Position numbers and translations under genes: made by a program. A model generated the notes under the pieces. That model worked only from the letters and a program-made list of their open reading frames with translations, was not told the DNA's origin and made no database searches. 23,434 nt of DNA from a bacterium (GTDB taxonomy: Bacteria; Babelota; Babeliae; Babelales; Vermiphilaceae): NCBI GenBank assembly GCA_030672115.1, contig DAOVGZ010000003.1, forward strand, positions 1 through 23,434. Reading direction: 5' to 3'. The stretch's first letter is position 1, and each line of letters starts with the position of its first letter. Shown one piece after another: positions 8,262 to 16,381 of this stretch.

Positions 8262-8363
8262 CAAAAAATTAATAAAGCAAAACCATTATTGCACTTTTAG
8301 ACTAAACAAGTCAGAATAAACAACCATTTTTTAATTATTGAACCAAATATAGCTCTAAAAAAA
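8262..8363. other. About 100 nt between two terminator hairpins, no gene seen
   Basis: AT-rich, with no convincing ORF. It holds a small GACT/AGTC inverted repeat (8300-8312). Each flanking hairpin would stop minus-strand transcription, so this could be a short transcript or simply a double-terminator spacer. No clear promoter is visible. Confidence 0.3.
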
Positions 8364-8391
8364 TCAGCGGCCCTTTTTTGCAGACCGCTGA
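8357..8391 (-). terminator. Rho-independent terminator-like hairpin 2
   Basis: A 7-bp stem TCAGCGG (8364-8370) with CCGCTGA (8385-8391) and a 14-nt loop. On the minus strand it is followed by seven T (A-run 8357-8363). It lies 10 nt past the stop of the gene at 8401-9186, so it is that gene's terminator. Confidence 0.88.
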
Positions 8392-8400
8392 CATAAAATG

Positions 8401-9186
8401 TTAGATCTCTTCAAAAGTAACATTGCCGAAATGTAATTTATTATTATTCTCAAAATTAGTGCGCAAATACTGTGTAACCTTAGTATTACCTTTATGCAAA
8501 ACCTTCGCATTCATAGAATTTATAGTATTTCCTTGTTCTACACTTTTACCAACTTGCTCAATTTTCCCTATAATATCCGCTTGACCAGAATGAAGTGCAT
8601 TCATTTTTTTAAGCATTTCTTGTGCTTTTTTATTACCTTTTTCAAAACCAGCATTTACAACTCTGGTTAGATCCAAGACATTTTTATCAACCATTGAAAT
8701 GCCTTCAGCCAAAGAAATATGAGCATTATCAATTTTTTCATTTAAACATTTAAAGTTATTACTAACTTTATCAAAATTTCCATTTATATTTACTTGTAAT
8801 TTCATTACTTTATCATTTGTATTTTTAGTTGTTTTTTCAATCTCATCTACCTGTGAAAAAATCTTTTTAAACTTCGGCATTAACATAACGCCAACACCTA
8901 AACCACCTCCAAACAGACACTGAAATAGTCCAACATGAGGAACACCACAAACACGTCTCACTTTTTTAGAAACCAGCTTTCCAAATAACAATGTACCTAC
9001 AAAACCCAAACCAAAGCCCGTTGATGCTTTTACTTTATTTGTCCAAACGTTTTTTTTAATAAAATTGCCAAGCATTCCAAAATAACTACTGTTTGCTTTT
9101 TCTTCACTCGCTGCAACCGTGCCGCAACTAAAAAAAATTATTGCGCACAAACATAAAGTAGTTGACGTTGTTTTTTTTAATTTCAC
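8401..9186 (-). CDS. Secreted coiled-coil protein of unknown function
   Basis: 261 aa from a GTG start; AAGGGG sits six bases upstream. It has a signal peptide (about 1-26, ending near TVAAS), then two Gly-rich hydrophobic segments (about 55-72 and 84-104) like a membrane hairpin. A long polar helical region follows (about 110-230), with heptad-like spacing of I/V/L and many Asn and Lys. I recognise no family. It resembles the 1519-2376 protein only in layout. The likely place is anchored in the inner membrane or envelope with the coiled coil outside the bilayer. It diverges from the HAD-like gene and has its own terminator. Confidence 0.75.
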   Translation of the reverse strand: MKLKKTTSTTLCLCAIIFFSCGTVAASEEKANSSYFGMLGNFIKKNVWTNKVKASTGFGLGFVGTLLFGKLVSKKVRRVCGVPHVGLFQCLFGGGLGVGVMLMPKFKKIFSQVDEIEKTTKNTNDKVMKLQVNINGNFDKVSNNFKCLNEKIDNAHISLAEGISMVDKNVLDLTRVVNAGFEKGNKKAQEMLKKMNALHSGQADIIGKIEQVGKSVEQGNTINSMNAKVLHKGNTKVTQYLRTNFENNNKLHFGNVTFEEI

Positions 9187-9195
9187 AATTTCCCC

Positions 9196-10059
9196 TTGTC
9201 AAAATATTTATTTTCTAGAACACTAATAGTTTACAAAAAGGTAACAACAAAAAAGCATCTCAACAAGAACAAATTAGTAACTAAAGGAAAAACTATAAAA
9301 AACGAACAAAAAAAATACACCTATCTTATCTTTGATATGGTTGGTGTTTTGTTTCATATCAACACCTTACGGCTTGTAGCAAAGGTTGGTTTTGTAAAAA
9401 CATTTTTATATATTTTATCTAACCTGAAAAATCCTGTAAAAAGATATTTACAAATTCTTGAAACCATTGCCCTCTCAGAAAAATCACCGAATAAAAATAT
9501 GTATTACAAAGGTTATTTGCAACCTCATTGCGTAGAACAATGTTCGTTAGGTTTTACAACTGCTGATCAAACATCTAATGAAATTAAAAAAAACATTAAT
9601 GCTTTGGATAAAAAAAGTTTTTTTGCCAGTCAATCAGAAAAAATATTAATGCTGCACATAACAGACGTTCTTTTTGATCCTGATCATATTGTTGCTCATG
9701 CAAAACCGAATAAAAAACTTATTAAATTAATAGAAAAATGTGCCAAACAAAAAACAAAAAAAGTTTTTTTGTTAACAAACATTGATCATAAAACATTTGC
9801 GTTAGCAATAAAAAAACATCCAACATTATTTACGTTATTTGATGGAATTGTTGCATCATGCGACGTTCATATGATCAAACCGAACAAAAAAATATTTCAT
9901 CATATATTAGAAAAGTTTGATATTGCGCCACAGCAATCAATCTTTATTGATGATCAACAAGAAAATGTTGTTGCAGCGCAAGCAGTTGGCATAAAATCTT
10001 TTCAATACCGTTCTTTTTCTAAATTAAAACGTGAATTAAAAAAATTAAATATTTTATAA
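9196..10059 (+). CDS. HAD-superfamily hydrolase-like protein with an uncertain start
   Basis: 287 aa from a TTG at 9196, but no ribosome binding site precedes it and the first 33 residues are low-complexity basic. An in-frame ATA at 9295-9297 has AAAGGA six bases upstream and would give 254 aa starting just before the HAD fold; I suspect this is the real start. The fold resembles YihX-type HADs and the protein at 499-1440. In long-form numbering, motif I is FDMVGVL (nucleophile D47, with Val49 where the second Asp should be). Motif II is LLTNID, motif III is IKPNKK and motif IV is FIDDQQ. Loss of the general acid may make it a weak enzyme, a phosphoryl-binding protein or one with altered chemistry. 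Its stop abuts the sufS stop. Confidence 0.78.
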   Translation: MSKYLFSRTLIVYKKVTTKKHLNKNKLVTKGKTIKNEQKKYTYLIFDMVGVLFHINTLRLVAKVGFVKTFLYILSNLKNPVKRYLQILETIALSEKSPNKNMYYKGYLQPHCVEQCSLGFTTADQTSNEIKKNINALDKKSFFASQSEKILMLHITDVLFDPDHIVAHAKPNKKLIKLIEKCAKQKTKKVFLLTNIDHKTFALAIKKHPTLFTLFDGIVASCDVHMIKPNKKIFHHILEKFDIAPQQSIFIDDQQENVVAAQAVGIKSFQYRSFSKLKRELKKLNIL

Positions 10060-11265
10060 TTTCATATCTTTCATCATAGCTATAAAAGCATCAACTTCTT
10101 GTGGCGTGTTATAAAACATGAAACTTGCACGAACAGAAGAAATAACACCTAATTTTTTTGCGAGTGGTTGCGCACAATGATGCCCTGCTCGCGTACATAA
10201 ACCAAAATTACTCAGGTATGCAGAAACATCATGCGAATGGATGCCATCAACAACAAAAGTCACCAAGTGACCATTTTTTTTCAATTGCTCTACTGGCCCT
10301 AAAATTTTCACTCCTTCTAAAGAACTAAGCCCATCAATTGCCTGTGCTGTTAATTGTGCTTCGTACTTTTGGGCTTCTTCAAAATTTATTTTATCGTTGT
10401 AATAATCAATTGCTGCGCCAAGTCCAATCACTTGTGCAATTGCAGGTGTTCCTGATTCAAATTTGTATGGAGCTACTTGCCAACTTGCTTTGTCATAACC
10501 AACTTCAAAAACCATTCCACCACCATAATGAAAAGGAGGAGTTTCATCATGAAGTTCTTTTTTAATATACAAAACACCAACACCTGTTGGCGCTAACATT
10601 TTATGTCCAGAAAATGCTAAAAAGTCACAATCGAGTTTTTTTACATCTAATTTTTGATGCGGTGAAGACTGTGCAGCATCAACAACAATTTTTGCTCCAA
10701 CTTTATGTGCTTCTTTCGCAATTTTTTCTACATCAACATGCGTTCCTAACACGTTTGATGCATGAGTAACTGCAACTAATTTTGTTTTATCGGTGATAAG
10801 CGTAGAAAGTTGCGACATATCAAGTGAACCATCTGGCAAAATCGGAATAAATTTAAGGCTTGCTCCATTTTGCCTAGCAACTTGCTGCCATGGTATTAAA
10901 TTTGCATGATGTTCCATCTCTGTTACTAAAATTTCATCACCTGCCTTAATATGCTTACGCGCCCATGTTGCTGCAACAAAATTTAAACTTTCTGTTGTTC
11001 CGCGCGTAAAAATAATTTCACTTGTGTCTTGTGCACCAATAAAATCTGCTACTTTTTGACGAGCTTCTTCATACATACCAGTCGCTTGTTCACTAAAAGC
11101 ATGAACACTACGGTGAATGTTAGAGTTAAAACGGGAATAAAATTCAGAAATTTTTTCTATAACCTGTATTGGTCTTTGACTGGTTGCACCACTATCAAAA
11201 TAAATAAGTGGATGACCGTTAACTTTTTCTTGTAAGATTGGAAAATCATTTCTTAAATTTTTCAT
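10054..11265 (-). CDS. sufS: SufS-type cysteine desulfurase
   Basis: 403 aa, a usual SufS length. A PLP-binding Lys is seen in FSGHKMLAPTG (K222, preceded by H221), and the catalytic Cys in the short-loop group II motif RAGHHCAQP (C364). It takes sulfur from cysteine and passes it as persulfide to the SufBCD scaffold in Fe-S cluster assembly, in the cytoplasm. It is the last gene of sufC-B-D-S: its ATG overlaps the sufD TGA as ATGA, with GGAG just upstream. No SufE or SufU sulfur acceptor is in this window, so transfer may use a distant partner or go directly. It ends convergently with the HAD gene (stops adjacent at 10054-10059). Confidence 0.96.
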   Translation of the reverse strand: MKNLRNDFPILQEKVNGHPLIYFDSGATSQRPIQVIEKISEFYSRFNSNIHRSVHAFSEQATGMYEEARQKVADFIGAQDTSEIIFTRGTTESLNFVAATWARKHIKAGDEILVTEMEHHANLIPWQQVARQNGASLKFIPILPDGSLDMSQLSTLITDKTKLVAVTHASNVLGTHVDVEKIAKEAHKVGAKIVVDAAQSSPHQKLDVKKLDCDFLAFSGHKMLAPTGVGVLYIKKELHDETPPFHYGGGMVFEVGYDKASWQVAPYKFESGTPAIAQVIGLGAAIDYYNDKINFEEAQKYEAQLTAQAIDGLSSLEGVKILGPVEQLKKNGHLVTFVVDGIHSHDVSAYLSNFGLCTRAGHHCAQPLAKKLGVISSVRASFMFYNTPQEVDAFIAMMKDMKL

Positions 11266-11973
11266 CCTAACTCCTGTAATTTTTGCTCTACCTTTTTAAA
11301 AAAATCTTGTTTTATTTTTGTATCACTAGATAACAAAAGAAACGCCTGCAATAATAACTGTTTTGCTTTTTTTTCTTTTATACCTCTTGAACACAAATAA
11401 AAAAATTGCTGTGGATCCACATGACCAACAGCACTTCCATGTGAGCATTGCACGTTTTTACTCAAAACTTCAAGAGCAGGAGATGAATCAACACGTGCAT
11501 AACGACCTAAAACAATTGCTTTACTCTTTTGACACGCTTTAACATGCGATAAATTTTTTCCGACAAGAATAGTTCCTTGATGATTAAAATAAGAAGAATC
11601 TGCAAGTATAGATTTTAAAATAAGAGAACTTTGAGTTCCAGAAGCATTATGTTTTTGTTGTGTTACTAAAGAAATATTTTGTTTTTTATCTATCACGGAA
11701 ATTCCGTTGATATTTGCCTGCGAACCTTTGCCATCACAACAACAAATGATTTTTTTTTCAACTAACGTTGTACACAAAAAAATATAATTCAAACAACTAC
11801 CAGCCAAAAGAGAAAAAGAAATATCGGAAATTATTGTTGCATCATAAACCGTAAGCGTTGCATTTTTTTGGACGATGCAATGTATTTTTTTTGCACCACT
11901 ATCTTCATATTTTTTTAAATTAATTATTTTTTTTTTCTGATAATTTTATATTGATGGTTACCATATCACTCAT
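11262..11973 (-). CDS. sufD: SufD-like scaffold protein, frame interrupted at a 10-A run
   Basis: The ATG at 11971-11973 overlaps the sufB stop as ATGA. It reads MSDMVTINIKLSEKKNN and then stops (TAA at 11920-11922). The run of ten A in the message (T at 11927-11936) is where frames change: one A fewer gives a continuous 236-aa reading frame. Its C-terminal part has the SufD hallmarks, such as SSPALEVLSKNVQCSHGSAVGHVD and FFYLCSRGI (within 11262-11807). SufD pairs with SufB in the SufBC2D scaffold. The 17-codon head and the body match only when joined, so the break is recent, an assembly error, or rescued by RNA polymerase slippage on the A run. At about 236 aa SufD would be short. The rest of the operon is intact, which favours function. 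Confidence 0.83.
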
Positions 11974-13289
11974 AGAGTTTCCTCTAAATCTAGAGCAATA
12001 AGTCGGTTAATTTCAACCGCATATTCCATTGGCAGTTCTTTAACAAATGCATCAATAAAACCATTTACAAGCAAAGCTCGTGCACGTTGAACACTCAATC
12101 CTCGCGATTGTAAATATAAAAGTTGTTTTTCATCAAGTGTACTTACAGAAGCTTCGTGACCAATATCTGCACTATTTTGTTGCACTTCTATTTTTGGCCT
12201 CGCATCTGCGCGAGAAAAATCATCTAACAATAAAGAATCGCACTGCACTTTTGCACGAACATTTTCTGCTCTCTTTGTAACTTTTAATAAACCGCGATAC
12301 GTTGCACGTCCACCACACCTACAAATTGATTTAGAAATAATATGTGATGTTGTATCTGATGCTTTATGTATTATTTTTCCACCTGCATCTTGATGTTGAC
12401 CGTTTCCTGCAATGGCAACAGAAATAATATTTCCTTTTGCACGCTTACCTTGTAACACAATGCACGGATATTTCATCGTTGCTTTTGATCCAAAGTTTCC
12501 ATCTATCCATTCAACGATTGAATCTTCATGTGCAATAGCACGCTTGGTTACCAAGTTATATACATCAGAAGACCAATTTTGAATCGTTGTATAGCGCACT
12601 TTTGAACCCGGAAGTGCAAAAACTTCTACAACAGCACTATGCAGTGATGATTTTTGATATGTTGGCGCGCTACACCCTTCAACATAATGAACAGAACTTC
12701 CAGGTTGCGCGATAATAAGTGTTCGCTCAAACTGTCCCATACTTGGAGTATTCATTCTAAAATACGCCTGTAGTGGCAAATCAACATGCACTCCTTCAGG
12801 CACAAATAAAAAACTGCCGCCTGACCAGACAGCAGAATTTAATGCCGCAAATTTATTATCACCTGGTGCTACTAATTTTGAAAAATAGTTTTTAAAAACC
12901 GATTCATGTTCACGCAAACCGGTTGAAGTATCAACAAAAATAACACCTTTTTTTTGCCATTCATCTTTTAAATTTTTATAAACCATTTCAGATTCATACT
13001 GCGCGCCAACACCAGCAAGAAATTTTCTTTCTGCTTGTGGCACACCTAAATCTTGAAAAGTTTTTTTTATTTTTTCCGGAACATCTTCCCAGGAGTCCCA
13101 TTGCTTTTGCGCAGGTTTTATGTAGAACTGTAAATCATTATGATTTAAACAAGAAAGATCAACACCCCACTTTGGCAATGGCATTCGTTCAAAAAGCTCT
13201 AAACCTTTAAGACGAAAATCAGTCATCCATCCTGGTTCATTTTTTTGATCAGAAATATTTTTTACAATTTTTTTATTAAGACCAATCAT
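11970..13289 (-). CDS. sufB: SufB Fe-S cluster scaffold protein
   Basis: 439 aa, shorter than E. coli SufB (495 aa, from memory). It has the N-terminal SufB region and the long beta-helix core with repeated Gly-rich turns. The C-terminal part reads IGHEASVSTLDEKQLLYLQSRGL, typical of SufB/SufD. SufB binds the nascent cluster and works with SufC and SufD. The ATG overlaps the sufC stop in TAATG, and its own TGA overlaps the sufD ATG. I did not map the cluster-binding Cys residues with confidence. The neighbours make the call secure. Confidence 0.95.
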   Translation of the reverse strand: MIGLNKKIVKNISDQKNEPGWMTDFRLKGLELFERMPLPKWGVDLSCLNHNDLQFYIKPAQKQWDSWEDVPEKIKKTFQDLGVPQAERKFLAGVGAQYESEMVYKNLKDEWQKKGVIFVDTSTGLREHESVFKNYFSKLVAPGDNKFAALNSAVWSGGSFLFVPEGVHVDLPLQAYFRMNTPSMGQFERTLIIAQPGSSVHYVEGCSAPTYQKSSLHSAVVEVFALPGSKVRYTTIQNWSSDVYNLVTKRAIAHEDSIVEWIDGNFGSKATMKYPCIVLQGKRAKGNIISVAIAGNGQHQDAGGKIIHKASDTTSHIISKSICRCGGRATYRGLLKVTKRAENVRAKVQCDSLLLDDFSRADARPKIEVQQNSADIGHEASVSTLDEKQLLYLQSRGLSVQRARALLVNGFIDAFVKELPMEYAVEINRLIALDLEETL

Positions 13290-14014
13290 TATTTTGCAAA
13301 ACCACCTTGCTCAATTTTTTGTGCAAGTTCAATTCCACCAGAACGAACAATTGTACCATCATCAAAAAGATGAACATAATCAGGCTGCAATTGCTGAAAA
13401 ACATTTTGATAATGCGTAATAATAACAAACGAACTTTTTTTATTTTCTTTTTTAAACTGAACCAGCGCACGCACAATAAGCTTCCGAGCATCAATATCCA
13501 AACCGGAATCAAGCTCATCAAGAATTACTATTTTTGGTTTAAAAAGTAAAAGTTGCAAAACTTCTAATCGTTTTTTTTCTCCGCCAGAAAAACCTTCATG
13601 CACATCTCTAAAAGCAAATGAACGGTCAATATCAAGAAAATCCATATGCGTGTACAATAATTTTCGAAATACATCAACATCAATAGTGGTTTTTAGCAAG
13701 GCATTGTAAGCCTCTTTTAAAAAAGAAAAAACAGAAAGACCTGGAATTACACACGGATGCTGAAATGTTAAAAAAAGACCCAACCGAGCACGCTCGTCAG
13801 GTCTTGTATTTGTTATGTCTTTACCTTCAAAAAAAATTGTTCCACCCTCAACAGTGCACATAGAATCACCAATTAATGCATGCGCCAAAGTACTTTTACC
13901 AGAACCATTTTGACCCATAACAATATGGACCGTTCCCGGTTTAACCAAAAGTGAACAATTTTTTACAATCTGTTTTTTTTGTACCGAAACAGAAAAATTA
14001 TTTATTTGAAGCAT
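13289..14014 (-). CDS. sufC: SufC, ABC-type ATPase of the SUF system
   Basis: 241 aa. It has Walker A GQNGSGKST (34-42), the SufC-style signature FSGGEKKR (142-149) and Walker B IVILDE with E167, followed by LDSGLDIDA. SufC hydrolyses ATP to drive the shape change in SufBC2D. It is the first gene of the SUF operon. The ATG at 14014 has only a weak purine stretch upstream. The gap to the preceding minus-strand gene is 32 nt, so the operon could be read through from there. Confidence 0.96.
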   Translation of the reverse strand: MLQINNFSVSVQKKQIVKNCSLLVKPGTVHIVMGQNGSGKSTLAHALIGDSMCTVEGGTIFFEGKDITNTRPDERARLGLFLTFQHPCVIPGLSVFSFLKEAYNALLKTTIDVDVFRKLLYTHMDFLDIDRSFAFRDVHEGFSGGEKKRLEVLQLLLFKPKIVILDELDSGLDIDARKLIVRALVQFKKENKKSSFVIITHYQNVFQQLQPDYVHLFDDGTIVRSGGIELAQKIEQGGFAK

Positions 14015-14046
14015 AGTTTTTTTATATTTTTCTTTAAAAATATTTC

Positions 14047-14562
14047 TTAATTTTTTCTTTTTTGGTTTCTTGATGGCAACTTTTTTTTACTATCTATTTT
14101 TTTTGAAACATTATTCATTAACTTTTCTTTATTTTTTTTCTCTTTTTCATGAAGATTTTTGCAAGAATTCAATAATAAATTTTTCTTATATTTACAACGA
14201 CCGACTTCTATATTAAACAAGTTAAAAAATTCTTTACAAAAAAAGACGTTAAAGCAACCAAGTGAAAATAAATTCCAAAATAAACACCTGTTAGATTGAG
14301 GCCTGTTATTATTTCTTTTAAAATCAAGATCCGCATCTACAGCTGCAAAAATAAAAATTATAAAACCACTTAAAAATAAGGAACCAGCCAATTTCACTCT
14401 ATCAACGATTACTTTTTTATCATATTTTTTTGCATTCTTACTATTTTCACAACAAAACTTACTCTTTTTATCTTTCGGTTTAGCTTCCAAAACTCCAGCA
14501 AAAGAAATTATGCATAAACCTGTCAACAAAATCGAATTACAATTTAACATGGAAATGTCCAT
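14047..14562 (-). CDS. Small membrane protein of unknown function
   Basis: 171 aa. An N-terminal signal or anchor (about 8-27, SFAGVLEA) is followed by a Lys/Cys-rich stretch. Two further hydrophobic segments lie at about 58-76 and 94-110, and the tail is strongly basic (about 125-171, many Lys, Asn and Ser). Cys is frequent (for example FCCEN). The start is uncertain: ATG at 14562 or ATG at 14550, neither with a strong ribosome binding site. I recognise no family. It lies just upstream of sufC on the same strand, but no link to Fe-S assembly is shown. The basic tail would suit nucleic acid or ribosome contact, but that is speculation. Confidence 0.6.
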   Translation of the reverse strand: MDISMLNCNSILLTGLCIISFAGVLEAKPKDKKSKFCCENSKNAKKYDKKVIVDRVKLAGSLFLSGFIIFIFAAVDADLDFKRNNNRPQSNRCLFWNLFSLGCFNVFFCKEFFNLFNIEVGRCKYKKNLLLNSCKNLHEKEKKNKEKLMNNVSKKIDSKKKLPSRNQKRKN

Positions 14563-14600
14563 CGTTGTAAAACTTTAAAAAATATTTTTTCTTATTATTT

Positions 14601-14628
14601 AGCGTAACAAACCTTTATCTAAGGTCAA
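14601..14628 (-). promoter_or_regulatory. Possible sigma70-type promoter upstream of 14562
   Basis: On the minus strand, TTGACC (14623-14628) and TACGCT (14601-14606) lie 16 nt apart. The -35 is good and the -10 is weak. It could serve the small membrane protein and perhaps the SUF operon behind it. Confidence 0.3.
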
Positions 14629-14639
14629 TAGCTATGTTT

Positions 14640-15812
14640 TTAAAAAATAATGACACGACTAAATTCGTGCAAAGAAATGGTTCCATTTTTTAGTTTTGCA
14701 ATACCATCATCAAGTAATGTTTGCATTCCATCACTGCGAGCCTGGGAGTAAATAGCATCAAAAATCGGTCTATGAACAATTAAAGAACGCAAATCACTGG
14801 TCATAATAAGTAATTCAAAAATACCAACCCGACCTTTGTATCCTAAATTAAAACAATGCTCACAACCTTTTCCGATATAAATTTTATCAATATCTGCACC
14901 AACATTTTTGAGCAGTTTTTTTTCTTGTTCATTTGGTTTAATCGCAATTTTACAATAATTACAAATTTTACGTGCTAACCTCTGAGCAAGAACACCCGCA
15001 ACAGCTGCATTAATTAAAAATGGCTCAACACCCATATCCATCAAACGCATAATTGCACCCGGAGCATCATTGGTATGCAACGTGCTAAAAACAGCATGCC
15101 CTGTCAATGCAGCTTCAATTGCTGTTTGAGCTGTCTCTTTATCTCTGATCTCCCCAATCATTGCAACATCAGGATCTTGACGTAAAATAGAACGCATACC
15201 TTTGGCAAAGGTAAATCCTGCATCGGGGTGAATTTGTCCTTGCGTAATACCATCAAGATTATATTCAACAGGATCTTCTAGAGTAATAATATTTTTTTCT
15301 GACGTATTTAATTTTGAAAGAACTGCATACAATGTTGTTGTTTTTCCCGAACCGGTCGGACCTGTCACTAAAAAAAATCCACTTGGACGATGTACTAAAC
15401 TTTCAAAAGTTTTGAGCATGTTTTTTTCAAAACCAAGGCGCTCTAAATTAATCATATTTTTAGTACGATCTAAAATTCTAACAACAACCTTTTGTCCATA
15501 AATTGAAGGGAATGTCGATACCCGAAGATCAACTTCATTTTCGTTAACTGTCATTCTAAATTTTCCATCTTGTGGAACTCTTTTTTCTGCAATATTGATA
15601 TTAGAAAGAACTTTAAGACGAGAAATGACCTGAACCATCAAAGATGATGGTATCAGGTCTTTATCATACAAAACACCGTCCATACGGTATCGAACACGTG
15701 CTCCATGAGGCGTTGGCTCAATGTGAACATCAGAAGCAGAACACTCAATAGCTTTATTCAAAAAAGAATCAACTAGCTGTACAACTGATGAATCATTCCT
15801 TTTTGTCACCAT
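14640..15812 (-). CDS. PilB/GspE-type assembly ATPase, ATPase half
   Basis: 390 aa covering the N2 domain (SASDVHIEP near residue 25) and the motor domain. Walker A is GPTGSGKTT (151-159), the Asp box is ITLEDPVEY (E180), and Walker B is VAMIGEIRD (about 217-224). A His box HTN (246-248) and a tetracysteine zinc site (C284, C287, C317, C320) follow. It powers a type IV pilus or type II secretion machine at the inner membrane. The N1 domain that usually precedes it is a separate ORF just upstream, overlapping as TAATG. Whether it is PilB or GspE cannot be decided because no other pilus gene is in the window. Confidence 0.93.
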   Translation of the reverse strand: MVTKRNDSSVVQLVDSFLNKAIECSASDVHIEPTPHGARVRYRMDGVLYDKDLIPSSLMVQVISRLKVLSNINIAEKRVPQDGKFRMTVNENEVDLRVSTFPSIYGQKVVVRILDRTKNMINLERLGFEKNMLKTFESLVHRPSGFFLVTGPTGSGKTTTLYAVLSKLNTSEKNIITLEDPVEYNLDGITQGQIHPDAGFTFAKGMRSILRQDPDVAMIGEIRDKETAQTAIEAALTGHAVFSTLHTNDAPGAIMRLMDMGVEPFLINAAVAGVLAQRLARKICNYCKIAIKPNEQEKKLLKNVGADIDKIYIGKGCEHCFNLGYKGRVGIFELLIMTSDLRSLIVHRPIFDAIYSQARSDGMQTLLDDGIAKLKNGTISLHEFSRVIIF

Positions 15813-16360
15813 TAATCTAGTAAATTTTCTGCTATCGCACCAAGCTCACTCTCAACATCATGTTCCAAACGACGCTCTTGGCGCAAATCCACATCCTCTT
15901 GAACTGCAGAAGGAGCAGCATCATAAAATTCTTTTACCATGTCGTTAATATTACGATTAATACCAACCATAAAATGTACGTCATAAGAAACATAATCTCT
16001 TATGGTACTTTCTAGTCCCGATTCATCTGGATTGCTTGCAACAACAATTAACATATTTTGATCAACTTCCAAAGGAATAATACCACTACGTAACAAAAAA
16101 CCTTTTGGAAATTTTGTAATTAAATTATGATCAAAAAAATAACCAACTACATCAAATGATGGTAGCTGGTAATATTGACTTAACGCTTTTAATAGATCTG
16201 GCGTTTCAACCAGTCCTTCTTCTAAAAGAAACTCGTCAAACGTTTCTTTTGTGCTATTTTTGAACATTTCTTGCAATGATTGCGCATCATTTACATCAAG
16301 AACTTTATTTTTAACTAAAATTTGCGCGAGTCCTTGTGTAAAGGCCTCCTTTTTTTTCAT
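15812..16360 (-). CDS. PilB/GspE N-terminal domain (MshEN/T2SSE_N) as a separate protein
   Basis: 182 aa. It begins with a helical stretch, then an N1 domain with YQLPSFDVVGYFFDH, PKGFLLRSGIIPLEV, and ASNPDES. The tail is an acidic linker (up to AENLLD). This is the region that normally sits in front of the ATPase and contacts the inner-membrane platform or binds c-di-GMP. It ends exactly where the ATPase ORF starts. One extra base in the junction would fuse both into a protein of ordinary PilB length, so this looks like a gene split in the linker with translational coupling. There is no homopolymer at the break. Confidence 0.85.
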   Translation of the reverse strand: MKKKEAFTQGLAQILVKNKVLDVNDAQSLQEMFKNSTKETFDEFLLEEGLVETPDLLKALSQYYQLPSFDVVGYFFDHNLITKFPKGFLLRSGIIPLEVDQNMLIVVASNPDESGLESTIRDYVSYDVHFMVGINRNINDMVKEFYDAAPSAVQEDVDLRQERRLEHDVESELGAIAENLLD

Positions 16361-16381
16361 GTGGATACCCTTTTGGCAGCT

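Noticed and set aside
10054..14014. SUF cluster as a recently transferred island
   Set aside because: Base composition and gene overlap style match the neighbours, and no mobile element or repeat borders were seen.
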